Source of the DNA: RGIG5612 sp045601405
Lineage (GTDB): Bacteria; Bacillota; Clostridia; Lachnospirales; Lachnospiraceae
Assembly: GCA_045601405.1 (NCBI GenBank)
Contig: JAZRZO010000083.1
Coordinates: forward strand, 14,246-78,245
Reading direction: 5' to 3'
Length of the DNA: 64,000 nucleotides
Below, piece after piece: positions 45,632-55,269 of this stretch. Each line of letters starts with the position of its first letter. Positions within the stretch are counted from its first letter, which is position 1. The notes under the pieces are model-generated. The model ran no database searches. It had not been told where the DNA came from and saw only the letters and a list, made by a program, of their open reading frames with translations. A program made the translations under genes and the position numbers.

Positions 45632-46705
45632 TTAAGCTGACGCGGACAGCTTCGCAGCCTGATCTGCCGCGATACAGTTATCTACAAGTTCAAATATGTC
45701 GCCGTCCAATATGCTGTCCAGTTTATATGATGTGAAATTAATGCGGTGGTCGGTAACCCGCCCCTGAGGGAAGTTATATGTTTTGATCTTCTCGCTGCGG
45801 TCCCCTGTTCCCACCTGCGACCTTCTTGCCGCTGCTTCTTCCGACTGTTTTTTCTGAAGCTCCATGTCATAGAGCCTGCTTTTTAGCACCTTAAGTGCCT
45901 TATCCTTGTTTTTAAGCTGGCTCTTTTCATCCTGACATGAGACCACGATGCCTGTCGGGATATGTGTCAGTCTTACGGCCGAGTCCGTGGTATTTACGCA
46001 CTGCCCACCATTGCCTGATGCTCTGAAGACATCAAACTTGCAGTCATTCATGTCTATTTCCACATCCACATCTTCAGCCTCAGGCATTACAGCAACAGTT
46101 GCCGTTGAGGTATGGATACGGCCCCCGCTTTCCGTAACGGGAACTCTCTGCACACGGTGCACCCCGCTTTCATACTTAAGCTTAGAATACGCGCCCGTAC
46201 CATTAATCATGAACACAACTTCTTTCACTCCGCCGATCCCCATTTCATTGATAGAGATCAACTCGCTTTTCCAGCCGTTCCGCTCCGCGTACCGGCAGTA
46301 CATTCTGTAAAGTTCGGCAGCAAAGAGCGCGGCTTCATCACCGCCCGCGCCGGCACGTATCTCCATTATGACATTCTTATCGTCATTTTCATCCTTGGGA
46401 AGCAGAAGTATCTTTATCTCCTCTTCCAGGGAGGCAACATCTTTCTTAGCCTGTGTCAGTTCCTCCTTAGCAAGCTCCTTCAGTTCTTCGTCGCTTTCGT
46501 TATCAAGTATGTCAAGACTGTCCAGCACAGTCTGCTTTGCCCTTGAGTACTTATTATATGCCTCCACGATAGGAAGGAGCTCACTCTGCTCCTTCATCAG
46601 CTTTTTGAAGTTATTCTGATCAGAAGCTGTCTTCGGATCTTCCAGCTCTTTTAAGACTTCATCATATCTTTTAGCTATTGACTCTAATTTATCTAACATT
46701 TCCAC
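45632..46705 (-). CDS. prfA: Peptide chain release factor 1
   Basis: Reads UAA/UAG and triggers peptide release. 357 aa. The RF1 recognition tripeptide PVT is in [14 protein letters not shown] (about 190); the catalytic GGQ is in [10 protein letters not shown] (about 233). PrmC, encoded immediately upstream with a 13-base overlap, methylates that Gln. Confidence 0.97.
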   Translation of the reverse strand: MEMLDKLESIAKRYDEVLKELEDPKTASDQNNFKKLMKEQSELLPIVEAYNKYSRAKQTVLDSLDILDNESDEELKELAKEELTQAKKDVASLEEEIKILLLPKDENDDKNVIMEIRAGAGGDEAALFAAELYRMYCRYAERNGWKSELISINEMGIGGVKEVVFMINGTGAYSKLKYESGVHRVQRVPVTESGGRIHTSTATVAVMPEAEDVDVEIDMNDCKFDVFRASGNGGQCVNTTDSAVRLTHIPTGIVVSCQDEKSQLKNKDKALKVLKSRLYDMELQKKQSEEAAARRSQVGTGDRSEKIKTYNFPQGRVTDHRINFTSYKLDSILDGDIFELVDNCIAADQAAKLSASA

Positions 46706-47532
46706 CTCGCTGTAACCACACGGTCAAGGCCTGCGTAATCTTTGATCACCTCTATATTTTCAAAACCGCTTTCCTTAAGCATCGAAGTAACTGCCTTTGC
46801 CTGTCCGGATCCTATCTCAAGCAGGAGCACACCTTCAGGCTTTATAAAAAATCCGGCATCTTTTATGAGTCTTTTGTATATATCAAGCCCGTCCGGTCCT
46901 GCTTTCAGCGCAAGCTCCGGCTCGTGAACTTTTATTTCCGGCATCAGTCCGTCATATTCCTGATCGCTCACATACGGGGGATTGGATATGATAACATCAA
47001 ACTTTGCATTACGGTCCAGATCACCGAACAGATCGCTCTTTTTGAAGCCGATCCTGCACCTGTGTTTTCTGGCATTTTCCATAGCCAGCTCAAGCGCGGC
47101 TTCTGATATGTCCACTGCCACCGGCTTGATATCAGGCCTGTGACGCTGCATCGATATGGCAATACAGCCGCTTCCCGTACACATATCCAGAACGTCGGCG
47201 TTTCCAGGCGTAAGCCTTAGCGCCTTCTCAACCATCACCTCGGTATCCTGCCTCGGGATGAGCACATTTTCGTTCACCATGAACGGCAGTCCCATAAATT
47301 CACATATTCCTGTTATATACTGACAGGGCTCATGTGCCGCCCTTCTTTCTATCAGTTTTTTATAGCTGTCAAACTGCTCCTGAGTGATCTCTTTATCCTT
47401 ATAAAGAACATACATACTCCGGTTTATGCCGGAGGCCTTTTCCAGAAGAAGAAATGCATCTGTTTTCGCATCTTCTATCTGTGCCGCCCGGAGCGTTCTC
47501 ACCGCGTGTTCAAGCACGTCTTCTACAACCAT
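46693..47532 (-). CDS. prmC: Release factor glutamine methyltransferase PrmC
   Basis: SAM-dependent N5-methylation of the GGQ glutamine of RF1/RF2. 279 aa. N-terminal five-helix domain, [13 protein letters not shown] (SAM site, about 115) and [12 protein letters not shown] (NPPY, about 188). Overlaps prfA downstream and the DUF1385 gene upstream. Confidence 0.95.
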   Translation of the reverse strand: MVVEDVLEHAVRTLRAAQIEDAKTDAFLLLEKASGINRSMYVLYKDKEITQEQFDSYKKLIERRAAHEPCQYITGICEFMGLPFMVNENVLIPRQDTEVMVEKALRLTPGNADVLDMCTGSGCIAISMQRHRPDIKPVAVDISEAALELAMENARKHRCRIGFKKSDLFGDLDRNAKFDVIISNPPYVSDQEYDGLMPEIKVHEPELALKAGPDGLDIYKRLIKDAGFFIKPEGVLLLEIGSGQAKAVTSMLKESGFENIEVIKDYAGLDRVVTARWKC

Positions 47533-48611
47533 GATATAGTATCTTCGTCTGCGTTTTCAATCTTTTCCTGCTCATTATCACTGCCTGTGATAATATCCTC
47601 TATCTTTGCCTCCCTGCGGTCTATTACTATCTCTTCAGTCTCAAAAAGATCGTCTATACCTTCCTGATATGCCCTCCAGTCAAACACCGCTTCTACTGAA
47701 GCTATAGCAACCTCTACCATGTCAGGTGAGGGTTCTTTCGTTGTGAGCGCCTGCATCCACATACCCGGTCTCGAGAGCACTGCTGCCGCCTTGCTGTCGG
47801 AATTACCCGCCCATTTTATGAATTCATAGGAAACTCCTGATATGACCGGAATGAGCAGCAGTCTTATAACAAGCCTCAGCCAGATGTTATCCACTCTAAT
47901 AAATATAAAGAATATTATGCTTATAAAAAGGACAAAGAAGAGGAAGCTCGTTCCGCATCTTCTGTGCTCCTTCGAGGACTTCATCACATTTTCCACATTA
48001 AGCTCAAGACCTGCCTCTATGCAATTTATGCTTTTATGCTCGGCTCCGTGATACATAAAGGTTCTCTTTATGTCCTTCATGTTTGATATGAGCGCGATAT
48101 AGCCTATGAAAACAGCCAGCTTTATAACACCCTCGATCACCGCCAGCAGCGCGCTGGATGTAATATTGGTGACCTTTAATATAAAGTGCGACGCCAGATA
48201 AGGCAGCACAATGAACAGCGCAATTGCTATGGCAAGCGCAACCACAATGGTGACTATCATAACCGCGCTCTCGCCTTTAGACTTAAAGGTGGAATCTATC
48301 GATCTGTCCAGCTTGCCATTTTCCTTTTCTATATCATCCTCGTAAAAGCTGGCGGAGAACATGAGCGTTCTGATACCCAGAACAAGGGAGCTGATAAAAG
48401 CTACTACTCCTCTTATTACCGGCCAGTCAAATACAGGGCTTTTTTTATTCAGACTGACGCATTTGCTTTTCCCGACCTCAATCTCTCCGTCCGGCCGCCT
48501 TACCGCAACTGCCACGTCCTCATCATGGCGCATCATAACGCCTTCGATGACCGCCTGACCTCCGATATTTGAGGATCTGCCCTTTTTCTTTTGTTTTTTT
48601 TCTTTTCTCAT
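47523..48611 (-). CDS. DUF1385 membrane protein
   Basis: 362 aa. Conserved opening NIGGQAVIEGVMMR, then several membrane segments (about 70-260), and AEHKSINCIEAG / HRRCGTSFLF motifs of DUF1385 (YqhQ-like). Function unknown in the family. It commonly sits between rpmE and prmC/prfA in Bacillota, as here. The start codon comes four bases after the T tract of the rpmE terminator and has no SD, so its expression route is unclear. Confidence 0.88.
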   Translation of the reverse strand: MRKEKKQKKKGRSSNIGGQAVIEGVMMRHDEDVAVAVRRPDGEIEVGKSKCVSLNKKSPVFDWPVIRGVVAFISSLVLGIRTLMFSASFYEDDIEKENGKLDRSIDSTFKSKGESAVMIVTIVVALAIAIALFIVLPYLASHFILKVTNITSSALLAVIEGVIKLAVFIGYIALISNMKDIKRTFMYHGAEHKSINCIEAGLELNVENVMKSSKEHRRCGTSFLFFVLFISIIFFIFIRVDNIWLRLVIRLLLIPVISGVSYEFIKWAGNSDSKAAAVLSRPGMWMQALTTKEPSPDMVEVAIASVEAVFDWRAYQEGIDDLFETEEIVIDRREAKIEDIITGSDNEQEKIENADEDTISWL

Positions 48612-48615
48612 AGAT

Positions 48616-48663
48616 AAAAAAAATGAGCAATTCTTCTTTGGCTTCCCAAAGAAGAACTACTCA
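48616..48663 (-). terminator. Strong intrinsic terminator of rpmE
   Basis: Arms TTCTTCTTTGG and CCAAAGAAGAA, loop GAAG, extended by GAGT/GCTC, then eight T on the minus strand (complement of 48616-48623). It ends four bases before the next start codon. Confidence 0.9.
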
Positions 48664-48680
48664 ATCCTTATTAAATATCA

Positions 48681-48890
48681 CTACTGCTCCTGGCTTAAAT
48701 TATATTTCCTGTTGAATTTCTCAACACGGCCCCTGGCCTGGGCAGCCTTCTGCTGACCTGTGTAGAACGGATGGCACTTTGAGCATACCTCAACGTGGAT
48801 ATCCTCCTTGGTTGAGCCGGTTGTGAAAGTGTTCCCGCAGTTGCAGGTAACAGTTGCTTCATGATAAGCCGGATGTATTCCTTCTCTCAT
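48681..48890 (-). CDS. rpmE: 50S ribosomal protein L31 (zinc-binding form)
   Basis: 69 aa. [20 protein letters not shown]...[12 protein letters not shown]. Cys16, Cys18, Cys36 and Cys39 are the zinc ligands of the C+ form, so the protein may serve as a zinc store. Single-gene unit: promoter at 48970-48998, terminator at 48616-48663. Confidence 0.96.
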   Translation of the reverse strand: MREGIHPAYHEATVTCNCGNTFTTGSTKEDIHVEVCSKCHPFYTGQQKAAQARGRVEKFNRKYNLSQEQ

Positions 48891-48915
48891 TTCTGATCAC
48901 TCCTTAATCATCCCG

Positions 48916-48940
48916 TCCGGAAAACTTTTAACTCTCCGGA
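48916..48940 (-). promoter_or_regulatory. Leader hairpin of rpmE (candidate L31 leader)
   Basis: TCCGGA (48916-48921) and TCCGGA (48935-48940) pair around a 13-base loop, between the promoter and the SD. L31 leader motifs are described for Firmicutes. The match here is structural only and unverified. Confidence 0.35.
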
Positions 48941-48969
48941 TCAAATTTACTGAAAAATCAGCATTTGAC

Positions 48970-48998
48970 AGTATAGCACAGCGAGATTTGCAACGCAA
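48970..48998 (-). promoter_or_regulatory. Promoter of rpmE
   Basis: TTGCGT (48993-48998), 17-base spacer, TATACT (48970-48975). Confidence 0.65.
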
Positions 48999-49019
48999 CA
49001 CCAAAAACCTATTTTCATC

Positions 49020-49916
49020 CTATCTGCGTCTGTCTTTCTCCAGTATTTTGTCCAGAAAGCGCCGGAGTCCTGCCGGGGCGTTTTTTGTTGATTCGAGGTT
49101 TGTATCTGCAAGCTTCACCAGCTTATTGCTTCCATGATAATCGCTTCCCGCTGTGATATAGAGATCGTATTTTTCTGCGAAGCCGAGCAGCTCGGCAATT
49201 ATCTTATCCGTAAACCCTGAGTAGAAAACCTCTACTCCCCGGAGCCCCATTCCAGTCAGATATTTCAGTCGCTCATCCATATTATCACCTAAAATATATT
49301 GTTCCCCGTTTCCATAAGACGGGTGAGCAAGTACCGGTATCCCACCGGCGGCAAGGATCCCCTCTATTGCCATTTCCGGCCTGATATATTCAGAAGGTGT
49401 TTTTATCTTGTTCAGGTATCGCTTTATAGCATCGTTCATGTTTGAAGCATAGCCGTATTTTGTCATCATATTTCCAATGTGAGGCTTCCCGGGATTGTCT
49501 TTTTTCATCAGCTCCGCCACATCTTTATCAGAAAAAACAAAGCCGAACTTTTCTTTCAGGCCTTCCAGTCTTCCGGCAGCCTTTTTCATCCTTAAGCCAT
49601 GTCCCCTGTCAACCACGCTTCTTATATGTTCAGAGTTAATATCATAATCATATCCCAATATATGGTATCTGCCCCTGTCATCTCTGCAGGAAAACTCAAC
49701 TCCGCATATAAACAGCGGATCTCCGTCTTTCAGGAAATCCGCTACCTGCCCGCACCCTTTGATCGCATCGTGATCAGTTACCGCAAACATGTCGATCCCT
49801 GCTTTTTTAACATTTTTAAGCAGCTCAGCCGGTGTGTCTGTTCCGTCTGAGACCGTTGTGTGCATATGTAGATCAATGATATCGGGGTAAGCCATCATTT
49901 TTTTGTTGTATCGCAA
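49020..49916 (-). CDS. PHP-domain phosphoesterase
   Basis: Metal-dependent hydrolase, possibly a nucleoside 3',5'-bisphosphatase/AMP-phosphatase (TrpH/YciV type) by overall motif pattern. Metal ligands: DLHMHTTVSDGTDTP at the N-terminus, TDHD, GVEFSCRD, HPSYG, and GSDYHG near the end. The start is uncertain: no SD is visible, and MMAYPDIID (49898 or 49895) is as likely as the upstream codon at 49916. 290-298 aa. It stands alone after the small membrane protein gene. Confidence 0.82.
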   Translation of the reverse strand: MRYNKKMMAYPDIIDLHMHTTVSDGTDTPAELLKNVKKAGIDMFAVTDHDAIKGCGQVADFLKDGDPLFICGVEFSCRDDRGRYHILGYDYDINSEHIRSVVDRGHGLRMKKAAGRLEGLKEKFGFVFSDKDVAELMKKDNPGKPHIGNMMTKYGYASNMNDAIKRYLNKIKTPSEYIRPEMAIEGILAAGGIPVLAHPSYGNGEQYILGDNMDERLKYLTGMGLRGVEVFYSGFTDKIIAELLGFAEKYDLYITAGSDYHGSNKLVKLADTNLESTKNAPAGLRRFLDKILEKDRRR

Positions 49917-49967
49917 TTTTGTCTATGACGCCGGCCGGGATCAGTATAATGCCGGTCTGTATCATCA

Positions 49968-50002
49968 AATATATCAGAGGCAATAACTGCCCCTGATATA
50001 TT
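49968..50002. terminator. Terminator-like palindrome
   Basis: AATATATCAGAGGC / GCCCCTGATATATT, 14-bp stem with one mismatch and a seven-base loop, 27 bases past the stop of the upstream membrane-protein gene. No long T tract beyond the stem, so strength is uncertain. Confidence 0.6.
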
Positions 50003-50028
50003 AACACTAAAATCCTATGCTGTTAATA

Positions 50029-50672
50029 CTATTTGCCTTCGGCAAGCATATTCTTTGCCTTGCCAAGGAATACCAGATACATGATAGTAGCTATAAGTCC
50101 GATGACCGAGCTAATGAGTAAGAGAATAACAGCTGTTATATTTGCAGCCTGCGATGAGCTGAATATTGCGGCGATTATCGAAGCGATAAGTGCCAGCCCC
50201 TGAATAACAATGATAAGCACAAATATACGTTTTCCGCTGTTAAGGACCTCTTCGTTCCCCAATCTTACAGCAAGGTTCTGTATTCCCTGTATGATGAACA
50301 CCATAACTAAAAGCGTTGACAGAGACTCTATTATACCTATTATTGAATTCAATGTCTGATCGGTTGTGAAAATCCCGCCTAGTATGCTGGCAATAACTCC
50401 GACAATAACAAAAACAAGCGCAACCTTGAATGAGCCCTCATCTTTCATTGCCTGGATTATACCTACAAGATTAATGATAAATAACGCTATTCCGATTATC
50501 ATTGCTGCAATCCCTAAGATCACGATCCCGCTGATACTTGAAGTTACGCTCCCACTCGACACAGCAACTACTGTAAGCACAGCGGTTATCACTCCCAGCA
50601 GCCCTACGACCAATCTCAGGATCTCAGCTATGAAGATTTTTCGACTCCGCTAAAAGCATTTGGAAACCTCAT
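50029..50672 (-). pseudogene. Small multi-pass membrane protein with an N-terminal frameshift
   Basis: Six or so hydrophobic segments (GLLGVITAVLTVVAV ... IGLIATIMYLVFLG); no recognised family. A GAGGAGG six bases before an ATG at 50672 marks the real start (MRFPNAFSGVEK). That frame then ends at a TAG unless the A tract complementary to 50637-50641 has six instead of five A, which would read on as IFIAEILRLVVGLLGVI into the long frame. Without correction the product would need an SD-less internal start. Lesion, slippage site or base-calling error. Confidence 0.6.
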
Positions 50673-50802
50673 TCTCTCCCTCCTCATATCTTCGTTACAT
50701 GAATTAATACTTCCGATGGCTTATTTTATCACTTTACGGTTTGGATATCTACTGTTTTTTCCATATCGCATTAGTTGTTGATTGTGCTTAAATGTCTTCT
50801 GA

Positions 50803-51336
50803 TCAAAGTATCAGCGACGCCCTTGGCGCTCTGATGGCTGCAATGATCCCCGCCAATGCCGAATACATCAAACCTCCGGCATAGATATATATGCATATCT
50901 CCTCCGATCTGATAAATATGATACAGGCAACAACAACAAGGAGGTTTACCACAGCGCTTACAAGCTGGATCTTCCATGCGCTTACAAACATCTGCTTTTC
51001 CTCCAGCGCTCTTAAAAGATCGATCACTCCCGATGCCAAAAATATTACTATAAGGTATATCATTATATAAAATACCGAGTCATTTGCCAGAATGATAAAC
51101 ACGCCTGCGGCATCCAGTATCAGAACCCCCAGGTAAAGTATCATCCTGCCGCCAACCATGAATCTTGCCATGGTGAAATAGTAGATGATGTTCCTTATCC
51201 CGTATATCAAAAGAGCCACACCCAGCACCAATGCCACGACCAGGTGACCGTTCCCCGGTGCCAGGATCAGGATCATCCCTAAAATGATCTTTAATACCCC
51301 TATGCCTATATCCCTTATTCGTCTTCCGAGACTCAT
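50803..51336 (-). CDS. DUF308/HdeD-like membrane protein
   Basis: 177 aa with paired membrane helices in the DUF308 pattern (VLKIILGMILILAPGNGHLVVALVLGVALLIYGI, repeated later as ILYLGVLILDAAGVFIIL). Such proteins are linked to acid or envelope stress in other bacteria but lack a known activity. Overlaps the DUF6765 gene by four bases. Confidence 0.78.
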   Translation of the reverse strand: MSLGRRIRDIGIGVLKIILGMILILAPGNGHLVVALVLGVALLIYGIRNIIYYFTMARFMVGGRMILYLGVLILDAAGVFIILANDSVFYIMIYLIVIFLASGVIDLLRALEEKQMFVSAWKIQLVSAVVNLLVVVACIIFIRSEEICIYIYAGGLMYSALAGIIAAIRAPRASLIL

Positions 51337-52424
51337 TTTTTCACAACTCCTGCCAGTTTATTTCCCGATCCGGTTATCTTTTCCATTATCATCTTTTTGT
51401 GCACAACTGCCTCTTTTATGAATTTGCCGAGGAAAGTGCCTTCCCTGCCGCCATTTTCCGCATTGATGTATTCATCCTGATATCTGTCCCTTTCAAAAGG
51501 CTCTATCTCAAAATCCGATATTCTCTCTCCGAACGCTTTCCAGTCATCACAGGCTATAAGCTGCCTCTTCTCCAGTATTTTCTTTATCTCTTCCCTGTAT
51601 CCTTCAATAGCCGCCCAGTCATATTTTCCGGTTTCGAATGAGTCAGTTTCGCCTCTCAGGTATTTGAGAGCATATACCATCTGCGCAAAGGCATGCATAT
51701 AGTCAGACGGATTATCCTTTATTATCTCTTCATAATCCGCCCAGGCAGGCATATATTTATATCTCATGAAGCTATAGTCCGGCATATGCCCTGCCCTGCC
51801 ATGCCCCAGGTTCATAACAGCGGTTTCACTGCTTTGGAATATCGTTGCGGTATAAACACTGTTTTCAATATCGTCACTGCCTGACATTGCATGTCTGAAT
51901 TTTATCTTTTTCTCCCTGTATCCTCCGCCTTCAGGAAAAAGTTCAAAAACATCACCGCTTATATTATTGATTACCAGTGACGGCGTCCCGGCGAAATTAC
52001 TGTGCGCCCATGTGTCTGCCAGAACATGCATTGCAATGCCAGCCGCCTGAAGGGTATTGCCCTTTGCCCGTTCCACGGTGTCCTTTACGAGTACTCCGTC
52101 GGGCTTACAGATAAGGCGATATTTATTTTTATACAGCTTTATTCCGTGCCCGGGCTCCGCATAAAGATCATACGGCAGAAAATGAAAGGCAGCCCAGATA
52201 CGGGTTATCCCCTGTATTCCGCTTAAGTTGGTCTTTGTATCAGCCATTTCCATGTTAAGCTGTGTGGTGGCTGCATTCTGCTGTGCCTTTATACTTTTCA
52301 GAAATGTCGCCGAACAAAGGTCAACAAAATTGGCACTGTATGCTATTGTCTGGCTTTCTTCCGGCGTAAAGCCGGCTATATATGCCGCGCAATATGTGGC
52401 ATAGTAATGAAAATCCATCTGCAT
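51333..52424 (-). CDS. DUF6765 family protein
   Basis: 363 aa, cytoplasmic by sequence. It begins MDFHYYATYCAAYIAGF and carries HVLADTWAHSNFAGTPS, a His/Asp/His arrangement reminiscent of zinc-dependent phospholipase C or S1-type nucleases (HxxxDxxxH-like). I recall the family as DUF6765; no activity is known to me. It could be a metal-dependent hydrolase. Located between two small membrane-protein genes with two-base and four-base gaps or overlaps, so it is tightly co-expressed with them. Confidence 0.75.
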   Translation of the reverse strand: MQMDFHYYATYCAAYIAGFTPEESQTIAYSANFVDLCSATFLKSIKAQQNAATTQLNMEMADTKTNLSGIQGITRIWAAFHFLPYDLYAEPGHGIKLYKNKYRLICKPDGVLVKDTVERAKGNTLQAAGIAMHVLADTWAHSNFAGTPSLVINNISGDVFELFPEGGGYREKKIKFRHAMSGSDDIENSVYTATIFQSSETAVMNLGHGRAGHMPDYSFMRYKYMPAWADYEEIIKDNPSDYMHAFAQMVYALKYLRGETDSFETGKYDWAAIEGYREEIKKILEKRQLIACDDWKAFGERISDFEIEPFERDRYQDEYINAENGGREGTFLGKFIKEAVVHKKMIMEKITGSGNKLAGVVKK

Positions 52425-52425
52425 C

Positions 52426-52896
52426 TTATTGCATCTGCTCCTTTTCTCCCAGCTTTTTCCTGAGCTTTATCGAAAATACCATTACCTCTATAAGAGAAAA
52501 CATCGATGTTCCCTCTACCAGCAGTTCTACTATCAATTCAATAATATTTTTTTCTGCTGAAGTTGCGATGGTGAAAAAAAGAGATACCATCGAAAAGAGT
52601 ATCATTATCCCGACAAGCACAAGATACGCTGCGCTCCTTTTTTCCCCTCTGCCCTCGCTGATCGCGCCAATCCCCACAATTAATCTAAAGGCAAGATCCA
52701 CACACACAACTACTGCAACTATTACTATCACAGGAACAAGGAGTTTTTCATCTATCATCAGGTAGCTCGTATCGATCAGCGTTGAAAGAACGCCCTTAAT
52801 GATACTCCATATACCAAAAACAATGACAGCAAGCCCGCTTACCCTCAATATGCTCCTGTATTTTCTGATATATCTGTCCAACACATTACCTTCCAT
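52426..52896 (-). CDS. Small four-helix membrane protein, unrecognised
   Basis: 156 aa, basic N-terminus (DRYIRKYRSILRVSG) and four hydrophobic segments (about 20-38, 50-72, 88-112, 125-145), ending in a charged tail KLRKKLGEKEQMQ. No family recognised. Six bases after the P-type ATPase stop and two before the DUF6765 start. Confidence 0.7.
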   Translation of the reverse strand: MEGNVLDRYIRKYRSILRVSGLAVIVFGIWSIIKGVLSTLIDTSYLMIDEKLLVPVIVIVAVVVCVDLAFRLIVGIGAISEGRGEKRSAAYLVLVGIMILFSMVSLFFTIATSAEKNIIELIVELLVEGTSMFSLIEVMVFSIKLRKKLGEKEQMQ

Positions 52897-52902
52897 ATTC
52901 CA

Positions 52903-55269
52903 TTACCTGTTTATCACCCTGGGATATACCACTCTGAATATCAGAGTATGTACCACAAAGAATACGCCTCCGCAAACAGCTATAAGCCGGATCATCGCTC
53001 CTCCAACAGGTACCAGACTGAAAAATGACGGGAAGATAAATATCGCCCCGGCCGCCAACCCGATAATAAATACCAGCATGAGCCATTTCCAGATGTTCAT
53101 CCTGCCGCTAACGTTAAATACCACTGTAAAGCCCGCTATCAGGGAAACCAGCGTAGCAACTGTGGAAACTTCAGCAGGTGTCGCTCCCATCTTATTTGCC
53201 AGATAAGAGCTTAATATTATAGCAACAGCAGTCAGAATACCGCTCGGCAGCGCATTCATAAAAACGTTTCTGAGGAAATTTGTTTTTATCCTGTTACTGT
53301 TTGGCTCAAGAGCCAGAAAGAATGATGGCAGTCCTATGGTACAGCCGCCTATAAGCGTTATCTGTATGTTCTCAAACGGATATGCAAAAAGAGCAAAAAG
53401 GAAGAATATCGCCGTTATCACCGCATATATCGTTTTGTTAAGATAAAGAGACGCACTCCTTTGAAGATTGTTTATAGACTTTCTCCCCTCAGCCACTACC
53501 ACTGGCAGTGAAGCAAAATTACTGTCCATGAGCACCATATCAGAAACATTCCTGGCCGCGTCAGAGCCTGACTGCATTGCTATCGAACAATCCGCTTCCT
53601 TCAGAGCCAGAACATCGTTCGCCCCGTCGCCTGTCATTGCAACAGTATGTCCGTGGCTTTTCAAAGCTTTGATTATATCCAGCTTCTGATAAGGGGTCAC
53701 CCTTCCGAATATCGTATATTGATCTACTGCCTTTTCTATATCGTCATAACTCTTAAGTTCTACTGCGTCCACCCATTTATCATAGTCATCAAAGCCTGCC
53801 TCTTTTGACACTCTTGAAACAGTCCTTGGATCATCTCCGGATATGACCTTAAGGGTTACCTCTTCCGCTTCAAAGTATTTCAGAGTTTCCTTAGCGTCAC
53901 CTCTCACCTTATCACCTATCACCAGCAGCGCCATTGCTCTGAGTGCTTGCGGGAGTTCTCTTCCTTCGAGCGAAGGGCTGCCGTTTTCGTCACACGGCAT
54001 TTCTTTGCTTTCCGCAAGCAGCAACACCCTCTTTGCCCTGTCCGTGTATTTTTCTATTTCCGGAAGCAGTTCATCATAAATATCAGGGCACACAAATTCC
54101 GGCGCGCCTATCACAACGCTGCCCCTTCCTTCATAATATACAAGGCTCCACTTCTTTTCCGATGAAAACGGAACTATACGGCAGGATTCATCTTTTCTTT
54201 TCTCTGTACCAAAATAGGTACGGATAGCATTTATGGTTGAATTGTCATCATCTATCACCGCCGAGAAGTCCTTTATCATATCCTCCGTCTCTTTTACTTC
54301 TGCTCCCGGCAGCAGGGAGATCTCTTCAAGCTTCATATCTCCCTCTGTGATGGTGCCTGTTTTATCAAGGCATAGTACATCTACTCTGGCAAGGTTTTCC
54401 ACGCAGTAAAGCTCCTGAACCAGCGTCTTGTGCGAGGCCAGCCTGATCACACTTACCGCCAGCACAACGCTGACGAGCAGCACAAGTCCTCCCGGTATCA
54501 TTGCGGATATTGCCGCAACCACCTTCACAGTTGCGTCTCTTACCGGCTGTTCTATCACAAAGAAGTTTTTCCATACCATGAGGCCGGCTACGGGAATAAG
54601 AGCTATCGCAACAGTCCTGACGATGGTTTTTACCGACCTCATGATTATTGAGTCAGGTTTTTTATAATATTTCGCGCCAAGGGTTATCTTGTTGACATAG
54701 TTGTCCACCCCTATGTGCTCAACCTCTGCCATTACATTTCCCGATATCAGAAAACTCCCGGAAAGAAGATGATCCCCCTTTTTCTTTAAAACAGGCGTGC
54801 TCTCACCTGTGATAAGGCTTTCGTTCACCTGGCACTCACCGTCAAGGACAACCGCGTCCGCGCAGATCTGATATCCGGTCTTAAGGCTGGTTATATCCCC
54901 AAGCACTATATCCTTTACCGCGATACACTCTATTTCCCTATCCCTGAGCACATACGCCTTAGGCGCTGAAAGCAGTGAAAGCTTTTCTATTATCTGCTTC
55001 GCCCTGATCTCCTGAACACAGCCTATGAGAAAGTTCCATATGACAACGAGAAAGAAGAGGGCGTTCTTCCACGATCCCACAAGTAGCACGCATATCACCA
55101 GGATAAGGTTCACGAAATTAAAAAGAGTAAAGAGATTATCAAAGATAATGCGCTTGTAGGATTTTGTCTTTACATCCAGATCTCCGTTAACAAGCCCTTT
55201 GGCGACCCTTTGGTCAACCTCTTCTCCTGTCAATCCTGTGTTGAGTTTCTTTTCAAGATCTTCATTCAT
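52903..55269 (-). CDS. Cation-transporting P-type ATPase (CtpE-like)
   Basis: 788 aa. TGES actuator motif (about 155), phosphorylation site DKTGTIT (about 303) and hinge GDGANDV (about 551). The membrane motif before the phosphorylation domain is IPGGL rather than a heavy-metal CPC or the PEGL of calcium pumps. There is no N-terminal metal-binding domain. The overall pattern is that of the CtpE/YfgQ-like branch, one member of which transports calcium in mycobacteria; the substrate here is unproven. The start overlaps the CNNM gene end by eight bases. Confidence 0.88.
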   Translation of the reverse strand: MNEDLEKKLNTGLTGEEVDQRVAKGLVNGDLDVKTKSYKRIIFDNLFTLFNFVNLILVICVLLVGSWKNALFFLVVIWNFLIGCVQEIRAKQIIEKLSLLSAPKAYVLRDREIECIAVKDIVLGDITSLKTGYQICADAVVLDGECQVNESLITGESTPVLKKKGDHLLSGSFLISGNVMAEVEHIGVDNYVNKITLGAKYYKKPDSIIMRSVKTIVRTVAIALIPVAGLMVWKNFFVIEQPVRDATVKVVAAISAMIPGGLVLLVSVVLAVSVIRLASHKTLVQELYCVENLARVDVLCLDKTGTITEGDMKLEEISLLPGAEVKETEDMIKDFSAVIDDDNSTINAIRTYFGTEKRKDESCRIVPFSSEKKWSLVYYEGRGSVVIGAPEFVCPDIYDELLPEIEKYTDRAKRVLLLAESKEMPCDENGSPSLEGRELPQALRAMALLVIGDKVRGDAKETLKYFEAEEVTLKVISGDDPRTVSRVSKEAGFDDYDKWVDAVELKSYDDIEKAVDQYTIFGRVTPYQKLDIIKALKSHGHTVAMTGDGANDVLALKEADCSIAMQSGSDAARNVSDMVLMDSNFASLPVVVAEGRKSINNLQRSASLYLNKTIYAVITAIFFLFALFAYPFENIQITLIGGCTIGLPSFFLALEPNSNRIKTNFLRNVFMNALPSGILTAVAIILSSYLANKMGATPAEVSTVATLVSLIAGFTVVFNVSGRMNIWKWLMLVFIIGLAAGAIFIFPSFFSLVPVGGAMIRLIAVCGGVFFVVHTLIFRVVYPRVINR

